Of a stretch of DNA of 64,000 nt, positions 43,564 to 52,422 are shown in pieces. Position 1 is the first letter of the stretch; every line of letters starts with the position of its first letter. The translations under genes and the position numbers were made by a program. Below the pieces are notes generated by a model that saw only the letters and a list, made by a program, of their open reading frames with translations, ran no database searches and had not been told where the DNA came from. Source of the DNA: Lysobacteraceae bacterium. Lineage in GTDB: Bacteria; Pseudomonadota; Gammaproteobacteria; Xanthomonadales; Rhodanobacteraceae. The stretch is from positions 124,001 to 188,000 of the forward strand of contig SEHB01000003.1 in NCBI GenBank assembly GCA_004143945.1, read 5' to 3'.

Positions 43564-44502
43564 ATGTCGAGACTCACCGTCGTCGTGCCCGCGTACAACG
43601 AGAGCGAGGGGCTGCGCGCCTTCCACGCGCGGCTCGCCGCGGTGCTCGACGGACTCGACCTCGCCGCCGACGTGCTTTACGTGGACGACGGCAGCCGCGA
43701 CGACACCTGGTCGGTCATGTGCGCGTTGCGCGCGGAAGACGCGCGCGTTTCGACGCTGCGCCTTTCGCGCAACTTCGGCAAGGAGCTCGCACTGACCGCC
43801 GGCCTCGACCACGTCGACGCCGATGCGGCCGTCGTGATCGATGCGGACCTCCAGGATCCGCCGGAACTGATCCCGACCTTCGTGCGCCACTGGCGCGAGG
43901 GGCATGACGTGGTCTACGGCACGCGCGCCTCGCGCGCGGGCGAAACCGGCTTCAAGAAGATGACCGCCTCGGGTTTCTACCGCGTGATGGAGCGGCTCTC
44001 GAGCACGCCGATCCCGCGCGACACCGGCGACTTCCGCCTGCTGTCGCGCCGGGCGCTCGACGCATTGCGGCAGGTGCGCGAGCGGCAGCGCTTCATGAAA
44101 GGCCTGTTCACCTGGGTCGGATTCCGGCAACTGCCGGTGGTCTACCACCGCGATCCGCGCCACGCCGGCCAGACCAAGTGGAACTACTGGCGCTTGTGGA
44201 ACTTCGCGATCGAGGGCATCACCTCGTTCTCGGGCGCGCCACTCAAGGTCGCGACCTACGTCGGGCTGCTGGCCGCGCTGCTCGCCTTCGCGTTCGGTCT
44301 CTGGGTGCTCGGCAAGGCGATGCTGTACGGCGACCCGGTGCAGGGCTATCCGTCCCTGATGGTCGTGGTGCTGTTCCTCGGCGGCATCCAGCTGATGGCG
44401 CTCGGCGTCATCGGCGAGTACCTCGGCCGCCTCTACCTCGAGTCCAAGCAGCGCCCGTTGTACCTCGTGGATGAGTATCATCCGCCGCACGGCGGAGCAT
44501 GA
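43564..44502 (+). CDS. Family 2 glycosyltransferase (DPM1/ArnC/GtrB-like)
   Basis: A 312-aa enzyme transferring a sugar from a nucleotide donor to a polyprenyl phosphate carrier at the inner membrane. GT-A motifs: VVVPAYNESEGL, LYVDDGSRDDT, DADLQDPPE and the acceptor-side GQTKWNYWRLW. Two C-terminal helices (LKVATYVGLLAALLAFAFGL and YPSLMVVVLFLGGIQLMALG) anchor it, as in GtrB-type proteins. ATG at 43564 is preferred over GTG at 43546. A TAGCAT box at 43531-43536 is a possible -10. Its stop overlaps the first ATG of the next ORF, but the pair has no clear functional link. Confidence 0.88.
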   Translation: MSRLTVVVPAYNESEGLRAFHARLAAVLDGLDLAADVLYVDDGSRDDTWSVMCALRAEDARVSTLRLSRNFGKELALTAGLDHVDADAAVVIDADLQDPPELIPTFVRHWREGHDVVYGTRASRAGETGFKKMTASGFYRVMERLSSTPIPRDTGDFRLLSRRALDALRQVRERQRFMKGLFTWVGFRQLPVVYHRDPRHAGQTKWNYWRLWNFAIEGITSFSGAPLKVATYVGLLAALLAFAFGLWVLGKAMLYGDPVQGYPSLMVVVLFLGGIQLMALGVIGEYLGRLYLESKQRPLYLVDEYHPPHGGA

Positions 44503-44531
44503 GTCCGCCGCTCTCTCGCGGGGACGACCAA

Positions 44532-47500
44532 ATGACGAAGTGGATTGTGGGGCTGGTGCTGGCCGGGGCTGCGCTGGCCACCGCCGGCGTGCTGGTGTGG
44601 AACGGGGGCGAGGCGAAGCCGGAACACGTGCGCAGCGGCAAGGGCCGCCCGCCGGTCGAAGGCGACTATTGGGCCGTGCGACTCGCCTACGGCGGCGACC
44701 CCGCGCGCATGCGTTTCGAACCGCAGTGGCTGCTCGATGCGAAGCGCCAGGACCTGCGCGTCGCCAGTGGCGTGCCCGCGGGCCAGCGCACCTACGCGCG
44801 TTCGGGCGACAGCGCATTCGCGCTGGATCCCGATGCGTTCACGCTGCTCGGCCCGAAGCCGCTGGTCGGCCAGGACTTCGGCGCGGGCAGCAACGCCGGT
44901 CGCGTGAACGTCATCATCACGGATCCCGATGATCCGGCGATCGCCTACCTCGGCGCCGATGGCGGCGGCGTCTGGAAAACCAGCAACTGCTGCACGGCCG
45001 CGACGACCTGGGAAGTGAAGACCGACTTCCCCGAACTGTCGAGCATGGCGATCGGCGACATGACGCTCGATCCGAACGACTCGAACATCGTCTACGCCGG
45101 CACCGGCGACCTCCGCTACGGCTCGTTCTCGTTCGGCTCCGCGGGGCTGCTCAAGAGCACCGACAAGGGCGAGACCTGGCAGGTGCTCGGCGAGGACGTG
45201 TTCAATCCGTTCTACGGGCCTTCCGCGAACGGGTTCCCGCAGTACCAGTCGATCGGCAAGGTGGTGGTCGACCCGAACGATTCGGACAACGTGATCGTCG
45301 GCACCAAGACCGGCCTGTATTTCTCCTACGACGCCGGGACCAGCTGGGCCGGCCCCTGCTACACGAATGCCTTCTCGAGCGGTCCCGGCGCGCAGCGCCA
45401 GGACATGACCGCGCTGCACGCGGTCGACCGCGGCGGCAACACCGTGCTGTACGCGGGCGTCGGCACGCGCGGCCTGCCGACGCCGGTGCAGCCCGACCTC
45501 GTCAACAACGGCGCGAACGGCGTCTACCGCGCAGCGATGCCGGCGAGCGGTTGCCCCGCGACCGGCGACTGGACCCTGCTCGCGAACGGCTTCCCCGCCG
45601 GCACCGGCGACGGCACGCCGAACACCACGCGCGGCCGCCTCGAACTCGCGGTGGCGCCGAGCAACACGATGGTGCTGTACGCGATGTTCGCGCACTCGGC
45701 CAATCGCAACGTGCTCGGCGTGTGGCGCAGCAACGATGGCGGCGACACCTGGGTGCAGACGACGACGGGCTCGACCATCCCCGACGCGGGCGGCAGCCAG
45801 ATGTGGTACGACGCCGGACTCACGGTCTCTCCCGACAATCCCGACGTCGTGTTCCTCAGCGGTGTCGATCTCTACCGTTCGAGCAATGGCGGAACGAGCT
45901 TCATCAACTTGACGGCGGCCTACAGCGGCGGCCCGGTGCACCCGGACAACCATGCGCGTGCGTTCGTCGGCGGCGATCCGCAGAAGCTGCTGAACGGCAA
46001 CGATGGCGGCGTGTACTTCCTGTCCAACGCGAATACCGCGACGACCGCATTCAATGCGACCTGGATCGCGCTCAACGACACGCTGCCGACGATCGAGGTC
46101 TACCACGGCGACATCACCGCGAACTTCGCCGAGTCGGCGAGCGCGGGCGTCGCCGCGGGCTTCCAGGACAACGGCAGCGCGGTCGCGGTGTTCTCGGGCG
46201 ATCCCTCCGCGACGCCGTGGACCCACGTGTTCGGTGGCGACGGCATCGTCTCGCGCATCGAGCCCGTGCTCGGGCAGCGCTGGTACGCATCGAGCCAGAA
46301 CGGCAATGTCGTGGTCAGCACCAACGGACCGAACGATCCCGACAGCAACGCGGCCGGCGCATGGAGCAGCGACGTGCGCAGCTTCATCTTCCCGTTCGAC
46401 CTCTATCGACACGGCGAGCTCGACGCACCCGGAAGCGGCTGCACCAGCGCGCAGGGATGCACGCGGCTCATCGCGGGCTCCAACCGCGTATGGGAAACCA
46501 CCACCGGCGGCGTCAATGGCAGCGGCTGGGCCGCGAAGACCGGCAACGTCACCAAGAACAACCTGATCCTCGGCAGCGACAACCGCTCCTTCATCAACAA
46601 CCTGCACTACTCCGTCAGCGATCCCGCGGTCGCGATCGTCGCGACCAACGACGGCAACGTGCAGTACGTGTTCGGGCTCGGCCAGGCCGGCGCCGCGACT
46701 GCGGTGAACGTGACCGGCGCGAATGCGGTGCTGCCGAACCGCCCGATCATGGACGTCGCGACCGATCCGCTCGATCCGCTGGTCGGCTATGCCGCGGTCG
46801 GTGGCTTCACCGCGAACACGCCGGCCACGCCGGGCCACGTGCTGCAGGTCACCTGCACCGCGCAGTGCGCGAGCTTCGACTGGGTCGACAAGAGCGGCAA
46901 CCTGCCCGACATCCCGGCCAACGCGGTGATCGTCAACCCGCACCAGCCGCAGCAGGTGTTCGTCGGCATGGACTGGGGCCTGTACTACACCGACGACATC
47001 AGCGCTGCATCGCCGGTGTGGCAGCGCTTCGAAGGCCTGCCGCACGTGATGATCTGGAGCCTCTCGATCGACCGCGGCTTCACCACGCTCGCCGCGTACA
47101 CGCGCGGGCGCGGCACTTGGGCCTGGCCGTTGCCGCAGGCGCCGACCGGCGACGGAGCCGACCTCGACGTGACGATCGAACTGCCCGAGGGGCCGGGTCC
47201 GGGACTCGAGTACGAATGGTCGGTCACGGTGACCAACAACGGGCCGGAAGCGGCGAGCAACGTCTCGCTCGATGCGCTGATCCCGGCTGGATTCACGCTG
47301 CGCCACAACAGCGGGGACTGCACCGTCGCCTGGCCGTGCACGTTCGCGCAGATCGCGCCCGGTGCATCGCGCACGGTCGTCACGCGCGCTTGCGTCGCGC
47401 GCGACTACGCGGGGCCGGATCCGGTCGTGTTCGGCGCGAGCGTCGACAGCGACACGCCTGATCCGGTCGCGGCGAACGACGTCACGAGCGGCTCGGTGGC

Positions 47501-47549
47501 GCTCATGCTGTCGATGTTCGCCGACGGCTTCGACTGCGCGGCGCAATGA
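44532..47549 (+). CDS. Large secreted/anchored BNR (Asp-box) repeat protein
   Basis: A 1005-aa protein with an N-terminal hydrophobic segment (WIVGLVLAGAALATAGVLVW) that may be a signal anchor or signal peptide. The main part is a sialidase-like beta-propeller with Asp boxes STDKGETWQ, SYDAGTSWAG and SNDGGDTWVQ. A DUF11-like domain (about residues 890-985; LEYEWSVTVTNNGPEAASNVSL) follows and the chain ends LSMFADGFDCAAQ. No catalytic residues of a true sialidase are visible to me; related proteins bind or hydrolyse glycans. ATG at 44532 is chosen because it places the helix at the N-terminus; an ATG at 44499 overlaps the glycosyltransferase stop. Confidence 0.83.
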   Translation: MTKWIVGLVLAGAALATAGVLVWNGGEAKPEHVRSGKGRPPVEGDYWAVRLAYGGDPARMRFEPQWLLDAKRQDLRVASGVPAGQRTYARSGDSAFALDPDAFTLLGPKPLVGQDFGAGSNAGRVNVIITDPDDPAIAYLGADGGGVWKTSNCCTAATTWEVKTDFPELSSMAIGDMTLDPNDSNIVYAGTGDLRYGSFSFGSAGLLKSTDKGETWQVLGEDVFNPFYGPSANGFPQYQSIGKVVVDPNDSDNVIVGTKTGLYFSYDAGTSWAGPCYTNAFSSGPGAQRQDMTALHAVDRGGNTVLYAGVGTRGLPTPVQPDLVNNGANGVYRAAMPASGCPATGDWTLLANGFPAGTGDGTPNTTRGRLELAVAPSNTMVLYAMFAHSANRNVLGVWRSNDGGDTWVQTTTGSTIPDAGGSQMWYDAGLTVSPDNPDVVFLSGVDLYRSSNGGTSFINLTAAYSGGPVHPDNHARAFVGGDPQKLLNGNDGGVYFLSNANTATTAFNATWIALNDTLPTIEVYHGDITANFAESASAGVAAGFQDNGSAVAVFSGDPSATPWTHVFGGDGIVSRIEPVLGQRWYASSQNGNVVVSTNGPNDPDSNAAGAWSSDVRSFIFPFDLYRHGELDAPGSGCTSAQGCTRLIAGSNRVWETTTGGVNGSGWAAKTGNVTKNNLILGSDNRSFINNLHYSVSDPAVAIVATNDGNVQYVFGLGQAGAATAVNVTGANAVLPNRPIMDVATDPLDPLVGYAAVGGFTANTPATPGHVLQVTCTAQCASFDWVDKSGNLPDIPANAVIVNPHQPQQVFVGMDWGLYYTDDISAASPVWQRFEGLPHVMIWSLSIDRGFTTLAAYTRGRGTWAWPLPQAPTGDGADLDVTIELPEGPGPGLEYEWSVTVTNNGPEAASNVSLDALIPAGFTLRHNSGDCTVAWPCTFAQIAPGASRTVVTRACVARDYAGPDPVVFGASVDSDTPDPVAANDVTSGSVALMLSMFADGFDCAAQ

Positions 47550-47671
47550 ACGAGCGCCGGCGCCGCGCGCTCGCGCGGCGTCGGCGTGTTGCGCGGCGAC
47601 GAGCGTCGCCGCGGCGTGGGCGCTAGACTGGCCGGCGACGGCGGCAGGCCGTGCCGCGCGGAGGAGATCCC

Positions 47672-48100
47672 ATGCTCCAGGTCAAGCACCTGCTCGCGGA
47701 GAAAGGCAACCAGGTCCATGCGATCGGCCCGGACGATCCGGTGCTGGCCGCGGTGCAGTCGATGGCGGATCGCTACATCGGGGCGCTGCTCGTGATGCGC
47801 GGGGACGAACTCGTCGGCATCGTGTCGGAGCGTGATTACGCGCGCAAGATCGTGCTCAAGGGTCGCTCCTCGAGCGGGACGCCGGTGCGCGACATCATGA
47901 CCTCGCCGGTGATCTCGGTGAGTCCGGCCGACTCCGTCGACACCTGCATGCGCCTGTGCACCGACAGCCGCGTGCGCCACTTGCCCGTGGTCGAAGGTGG
48001 AAAGGTCATCGGCGTCGTTTCGATCGGCGACCTCGTCAAGGCCGTGATCAGCGAGCAGGGCGAGCAGATCGAGCAGTTGCAGCGCTACATCGCGGGTTGA
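47672..48100 (+). CDS. CBS-domain pair protein
   Basis: A 142-aa stand-alone Bateman module: two CBS motifs, about residues 8-65 (AIGPDDPVLAAVQSMADRYI, GALLVMRGDELVGIVSERDY) and 78-138 (MTSPVISVSPADSVDTCMRL, HLPVVEGGKVIGVVSIGDLV). Such proteins bind adenine nucleotides and modulate partners, often unknown. GAGGAG lies 5-8 bases upstream of the ATG, a strong ribosome site. A TAGACT box at 47624-47629 could be its -10. Its last 16 bases overlap the end of maiA on the other strand. Confidence 0.88.
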   Translation: MLQVKHLLAEKGNQVHAIGPDDPVLAAVQSMADRYIGALLVMRGDELVGIVSERDYARKIVLKGRSSSGTPVRDIMTSPVISVSPADSVDTCMRLCTDSRVRHLPVVEGGKVIGVVSIGDLVKAVISEQGEQIEQLQRYIAG

Positions 48101-48756
48101 GCATCGGACTGATTCTGCGGGTGCGCGGCGTCGAACTCGGGCAAGGCGAGGCAACGTTCGTTGATCGCGCGGATCGTCGGATACGGCGCGAGGTCGAGGC
48201 CGAAGCGGTTCGCGTTGTAGACCTGCGGCACCAGGCAGATGTCGGCGAGTGTCGGGGTGTCGCCGTGGCAGAACGCGCCGGTCGCGGCGTCGCCTGCGAG
48301 GATCGCCTCGAACGCCGCGAAGCCCTGCCGGATCCAGTGGCGCGTCCACGCATCGCGCGCATCGGCGCCGACGCCGAGCTCGCGCTCGAGGTACTGCATC
48401 ACGCGCAGGTTGTTGATCGGATGGATGTCGCAGGCGACCAGCTGCGCGAGTCCGCGCACGTGCGCACGATCGCGCGGCGTGGTCGGCAGCAGCGGCGGGT
48501 CCGGATGGATCTCGTCGAGGTACTCGATGATCGCGAGCGACTGCCGGACCACGCGCTGGCCGTCGACGAGCGCCGGCACCAGTTGCTGCGGATTGATCTG
48601 GCGGAATGGGGCGCCGTGCTGCTCGCCGCCATCCTTCACCAGATGCACGGGCACGCGCTGGTGGCGCAGGGCCTTGAGGTTGAGCGCGATGCGCACCCGG
48701 TAGCCCGCGCTCGAGCGCCAGTAGTCGTGCAGCGTGAGTTCCGGCGTCCCCGTCAT
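48085..48756 (-). CDS. maiA: Maleylacetoacetate isomerase (zeta-class GST)
   Basis: Glutathione-dependent cis-trans isomerase of the homogentisate route, converting maleylacetoacetate to fumarylacetoacetate. The 223-aa protein has the zeta GST N-terminal motif SSAGYRVRIALNLKAL (active Ser/Cys segment normally SSCxWRVR; here the Cys is Ala and the Trp is Tyr), then INPQQLVPALVDG and QSLAIIEYLDE. The C-terminal domain has ACDIHPINNLRVMQYL and CLVPQVYNANRF. Replacement of the motif cysteine by Ala is worth noting, since Ser is the catalytic residue. Last gene of the hppD-hmgA-fah-maiA transcript, 20 bp after fah. Confidence 0.9.
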   Translation of the reverse strand: MTGTPELTLHDYWRSSAGYRVRIALNLKALRHQRVPVHLVKDGGEQHGAPFRQINPQQLVPALVDGQRVVRQSLAIIEYLDEIHPDPPLLPTTPRDRAHVRGLAQLVACDIHPINNLRVMQYLERELGVGADARDAWTRHWIRQGFAAFEAILAGDAATGAFCHGDTPTLADICLVPQVYNANRFGLDLAPYPTIRAINERCLALPEFDAAHPQNQSDAQPAM

Positions 48757-48776
48757 CGCCTGCTCCCTTCCTCGCG

Positions 48777-49769
48777 TCAGCCGCGCGGTGGCTGCCGCGT
48801 GACGACCTGCTCGATCGCGCCGAAGATGCTCGCGCCATCGGCGTCGGTGATCTCGATGCGCACGGTATCACCGAATTTGAGGAACGGCGTGGCCGGCTTG
48901 CCGTCGCGCAGGGTCTCGACCGTGCGCTGCTCGGCGAGGCAGGAGGCGCCCTTGCCGGTGTCCTCGTTCGCGATCGTGCCCGAGCCGACCAGCGTGCCGG
49001 CCGCGAGCGGCCGCGTCTTCGCCGCGTGCGCGACGAGGTCGGCGAAGCTGAACTGCATGTCGACCCCGGCTTCGGCTTCGCCGAACCAGCGGCCATTGAT
49101 CCAGGTGCGCATCGGCAGGTGCAGCTTTTCGCCGTGCCATGCCGCGCCGAGCTCGTCGGGCGTGACGAGCACCGGCGACAGCGCCGAGCGCGGCTTGGAC
49201 TGCAGGAAGCCGAAGCCTTTCGCAAGCTCCCCCGGGATCAGTCCGCGCAGGGACACGTCGTTGACGAGGCCGACGAGCTGGATGTGACCGGCCGCCGTCG
49301 CCGGCGATACGCCCATCGGCACGTCGTCGGTGACGACGACGACCTCGGCCTCGAGGTCGATGCCCCATTCCTCGCTCGCGGCGAGAATCGGATCGCGCGG
49401 GCCGTAGAAGCCCGCGCTGGTGGCCTGGTACATCAGCGGGTCGGAATAGAAGCTCTGCGGCACCTCCGCGCCGCGCGCGCGGCGCACGCGTTCGACATGC
49501 GGCAGGTAGGCGCTGCCATCGACGAATTCGTACGCGCGCGGCAGCGGGGCCGCGAGCATCGCGTCGTCGAGATCGAACGCTCCATCGGCGCGGCCTTCCT
49601 GCAAGGCCTGGTACAACGCGTTGAGCCTCGGGGCGGCGTTCGACCAATCGTCGAGCGCCTGCTGCAGGGTCGCCGCGACGCCATCGGCGCGCACCGCGCG
49701 TTGCAGGTTGCGATCGACCACGACCAGGGTGCCGTCGCGTCCGCCTTCCTTGAGTGATCCGAGTTTCAT
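48777..49769 (-). CDS. Fumarylacetoacetate hydrolase family protein
   Basis: A 330-aa FAH-fold hydrolase that would split fumarylacetoacetate into fumarate and acetoacetate, the last step of tyrosine breakdown. Metal-site and substrate elements: EEWGIDLEAEVVVVTDDVPMG, ALSPVLVTPDELGAAW, RTWINGRWFGEAEAG and LVGSGTIANEDTGKGASC. It is the shorter type common in bacteria, not the 420-aa animal type. The ATG at 49769 (MKLGSLKEGGRDG) is the usual start. The acetoacetate product could be used by the acetoacetyl-CoA synthetase at 16.9 kb. Confidence 0.9.
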   Translation of the reverse strand: MKLGSLKEGGRDGTLVVVDRNLQRAVRADGVAATLQQALDDWSNAAPRLNALYQALQEGRADGAFDLDDAMLAAPLPRAYEFVDGSAYLPHVERVRRARGAEVPQSFYSDPLMYQATSAGFYGPRDPILAASEEWGIDLEAEVVVVTDDVPMGVSPATAAGHIQLVGLVNDVSLRGLIPGELAKGFGFLQSKPRSALSPVLVTPDELGAAWHGEKLHLPMRTWINGRWFGEAEAGVDMQFSFADLVAHAAKTRPLAAGTLVGSGTIANEDTGKGASCLAEQRTVETLRDGKPATPFLKFGDTVRIEITDADGASIFGAIEQVVTRQPPRG

Positions 49770-49798
49770 GCGCTCTTCCGCTGCGTGGGACATGGGAA

Positions 49799-49820
49799 GG
49801 GCGCGGCCATGGCCGCGCCC
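49799..49820. terminator. Palindrome between hmgA and fah
   Basis: GGGCGCGGCC-AT-GGCCGCGCCC is a perfect palindrome in the 79-bp gap between two genes of one operon. A very stable hairpin here could attenuate transcription, set an RNA processing site or protect the upstream message. No U tract follows on the minus strand. Confidence 0.5.
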
Positions 49821-49848
49821 GGGACGCGAGTATCCACCGTCGCCGCGA

Positions 49849-51156
49849 TCACCGCGACGACTGCGGCATCGCGAAGTGCTTGCGCAGGCCGCTCCAGCAG
49901 GCCTGGTAGTCGCGCTGGCGGTGCGCGGCATCCAGCGCTTGCGCGGTCGGGCGGATCACCGCGCGCGTTTCGAACATGAAGGCCATGGTGTCGGTGATCA
50001 CGTCGGGTTTCGCGAGATCGGCTGCGCTCGCCTTCTCGAACGTCGCGGCGTCCGGTCCGTGGCCGGTGAAGCTGTTGTGCAGCGAACAGCCGCCCGGCAC
50101 GAAACCTTCCGCCTTCGCGTCGTAGGCACCGTGCACGAGGCCCATGAACTCGCTCGCGACGTTGCGGTGGAACCACGGCGGGCGGAACGTGTCCTGTGCG
50201 ACCAGCCAGCGTGGCGGGAAGATCACGAAGTCCATGTTGCTGGTGCCCGGCGTGTCGCTCGGCGAATGCAGCACGAGGAAGATCGACGGATCGGGGTGGT
50301 CGTGGCTGATCGATCCGATCGTGTTGAAGCGACGCAGGTCGTAGCGGTACGGCGCGTAGTTGCCGTGCCAGCCGACCACGTCGAGCGGCGAATGCGCGAT
50401 GTCCGCGCGCCACAGGTGACCCTGGAACTTCGCGACGAGTTCGAACGCGCCTTCGACGTCCTCGAACGCCGCGCGCGGCGTTTCGAAGTCACGCGGATTG
50501 GCGAGGCCGTTGCTGCCGATCGGGCCGAGATCGGGCAGGCGCAGCGCTGCGCCGAAGTTCTCGCAGACGTAGCCGCGCGCGCTGCCGTCGGGCAACGAAA
50601 CCGCGAAACGCACGCCGCGCGGGATCACCGCGATCTGTTGCGGCTCGACCTCGACCACGCCGAACTCCGTGGCGATGCGCAGGCGCCCCTGCTGCGGCAC
50701 GATCAGCAACTCGCCGTCGGCATCGTAGAACCAGCGACCCTGCATGTCCCGATTGGCCGCGTAGAGATGGATGCCGACCCCGTTTCCCGCAGCCGGCGCG
50801 CCGTTCCCGGCCATCGCATACAGGCCTTCGATGAAATCCGCGGGCGCGGACGGCATCGGCAACGGGTTCCAGCGCAACTGGTCCGGCGTGACCGGACCCT
50901 CGCCGAAGTCGTTGTGGAAAGCCGGCTGCGCGAAGCGCGTGAACGGCCCGTGCATCGCGGCCGGGCGGATCCGGTACAGCCAGCTGCGACGGTTCGAAGC
51001 CCGCGGCGCGGTGAACGCGGTGCCGGACAGCTGCTCCGCATAGAGCCCGTGCGCGACGCGCTGCGGCGAGTTGCGTCCGATCGGCAGCGTGCCGGCGACC
51101 GCTTCGGTCGCGAATTCGTTGCCGAAACCGGTCTGGTAACCGTCGTGTGTGCTCAT
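49849..51156 (-). CDS. hmgA: Homogentisate 1,2-dioxygenase
   Basis: Fe(II) ring-cleavage enzyme converting homogentisate to maleylacetoacetate. It is 435 aa, normal length. The start [19 protein letters not shown] is the family N-terminus. Iron ligands are visible in order: a His in FRPPWFHRN, the Glu in SEFMGLVHG and a His in [13 protein letters not shown]. The ATG at 51156 is clear. It lies second in the operon after hppD, with a 57-bp gap. Loss would give the homogentisate/pyomelanin phenotype known for this family. Confidence 0.96.
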   Translation of the reverse strand: MSTHDGYQTGFGNEFATEAVAGTLPIGRNSPQRVAHGLYAEQLSGTAFTAPRASNRRSWLYRIRPAAMHGPFTRFAQPAFHNDFGEGPVTPDQLRWNPLPMPSAPADFIEGLYAMAGNGAPAAGNGVGIHLYAANRDMQGRWFYDADGELLIVPQQGRLRIATEFGVVEVEPQQIAVIPRGVRFAVSLPDGSARGYVCENFGAALRLPDLGPIGSNGLANPRDFETPRAAFEDVEGAFELVAKFQGHLWRADIAHSPLDVVGWHGNYAPYRYDLRRFNTIGSISHDHPDPSIFLVLHSPSDTPGTSNMDFVIFPPRWLVAQDTFRPPWFHRNVASEFMGLVHGAYDAKAEGFVPGGCSLHNSFTGHGPDAATFEKASAADLAKPDVITDTMAFMFETRAVIRPTAQALDAAHRQRDYQACWSGLRKHFAMPQSSR

Positions 51157-51213
51157 CGATGTTCGCTCGTGGCCGGGGGCGGCTCCCTCGTCGCGAGGGC
51201 GCGCGACCGGGGG

Positions 51214-52299
51214 TTACAGCACGCCGCGCTTGATCTGGTCGCGCTCGATGCTTTCGAACAGCGCCTGGAAATTGCCCTCGCCGAAGCCTTCGTTGCCCTT
51301 GCGCTGGATGATCTCAAAGAAGATCGGGCCGATCGCGTTCTGGGTGAAGATCTGCAGCAGCAGGCGCTGCTTCGTTTCCTTGTCGGCGTCGATCAGGATC
51401 TTGTTGCGCGCGAGGCGCGGCACGTCCTCGCCGTGGTTCGGAATGCGCTCGTCGATGACCTCGAAGTAGGTGTCGGGCGTGTCGAGGAACTCGACGCCGG
51501 CTTCGCGCATGCGCTCGACCGTCGCGTAGATGTCGTCGGTGAAGCACGCGATGTGCTGGATGCCCTCGCCGTGGTACGCATCGAGGTATTCATTGATCTG
51601 CGACTTGGGATCGGACGATTCGTTGAGCGGGATGCGCACGACGCCGTCAGGAGCGGTCATCGCCTTGGACACCAGTCCGGTCTTCGCGCCCTTGATGTCG
51701 AAGTAGCGGATCTCGCGGAAGTTGAACAGCTTCTCGTAGTAGTCCGACCACTTCTGCATGTTGCCGAAGTAGAGGTTGTGCGTGAGGTGGTCGATGAAGG
51801 TCAGGCCGTAACCCTTCGGCTGCGGGTCCGCGCCCTCGATCGGCTCGTAGTCGCGCGCGTACACATCACCTTCGCGCGGCACCAGGTACAGCATGCAGTC
51901 GCCGATGCCTTTGACCACGGGGACCTCGATCGCGCGTGATTGCGGCTTGTGCGCGACCGGCTCGCCGCCGTTCTCGAGCACCTTGCGCTCGACCTCGGCC
52001 ACCGGCCTGGTGAAGCGCACCGCGAAGCCGCAGGCGCTGGGACCGTGGCTGGCCGCGAAATCGGCCGCGAACGAATCGGGAGCCTCATTGACGAGGAAGT
52101 TGACGCCGTTCTGGCGATACACCGTGATCGGGCGCGTGCGGTGGCGCAGCACCGCGCTGAAGCCCATGCGCCCGAACAGCGCATGCAGTTCGGCGCCCTG
52201 CCCGGCCGGCGCGGCGAACTCGACGAATTCGAAGCCGTCGATCCCCATCGGGTTCTCGAACGTGGTGACCTGCATGCCGAGGTTAGGCTGGGCGTTCAT
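51214..52299 (-). CDS. hppD: 4-Hydroxyphenylpyruvate dioxygenase
   Basis: Fe(II) enzyme turning 4-hydroxyphenylpyruvate (from tyrosine) into homogentisate; 361 aa. It belongs to the VOC superfamily. The ligands lie in FIDHLTHNLYFGNM (His), GEGIQHIACFTDDI (His) and FFEIIQRKGNEGFGEGNF (Glu). The C-terminus FQALFESIERDQIKRGVL is typical. ATG at 52299 (MNAQPNLGMQVTTFENPMG) fits the family start. First gene of the tyrosine-catabolic operon; its promoter and a palindromic operator are at 52381-52409. Confidence 0.96.
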   Translation of the reverse strand: MNAQPNLGMQVTTFENPMGIDGFEFVEFAAPAGQGAELHALFGRMGFSAVLRHRTRPITVYRQNGVNFLVNEAPDSFAADFAASHGPSACGFAVRFTRPVAEVERKVLENGGEPVAHKPQSRAIEVPVVKGIGDCMLYLVPREGDVYARDYEPIEGADPQPKGYGLTFIDHLTHNLYFGNMQKWSDYYEKLFNFREIRYFDIKGAKTGLVSKAMTAPDGVVRIPLNESSDPKSQINEYLDAYHGEGIQHIACFTDDIYATVERMREAGVEFLDTPDTYFEVIDERIPNHGEDVPRLARNKILIDADKETKQRLLLQIFTQNAIGPIFFEIIQRKGNEGFGEGNFQALFESIERDQIKRGVL

Positions 52300-52380
52300 C
52301 GTGCATCTCCGGCTGGCGTTGCTTGGAAGCGGCTTGGCGACCGCCGCGCGCCGATGATCCGGCAACGCGCGAGGCCGCAT

Positions 52381-52409
52381 GTTATAGTTTCAAATGAAAC
52401 CAATATCAA
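52381..52409 (-). promoter_or_regulatory. hppD promoter with palindrome filling the spacer
   Basis: On the minus strand TTGATA (52404-52409) and TATAAC (52381-52386) are exactly 17 bp apart, a near-consensus sigma-70 promoter giving a leader of about 75 bases to hppD. The spacer contains GTTTCA-AA-TGAAAC (52387-52400), a perfect 6-bp-arm palindrome of the kind bound by MarR/HpaR-type regulators. The marR start codon lies 14-22 bp to the right, so the marR promoter must overlap or be further left. Confidence 0.85.
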
Positions 52410-52422
52410 GGGACGCCGCCGC

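Noticed and set aside
44478-47546. 1022-aa leftward frame opposite the BNR protein
   Set aside because: Low-complexity antisense shadow; the Asp boxes are on the plus strand.
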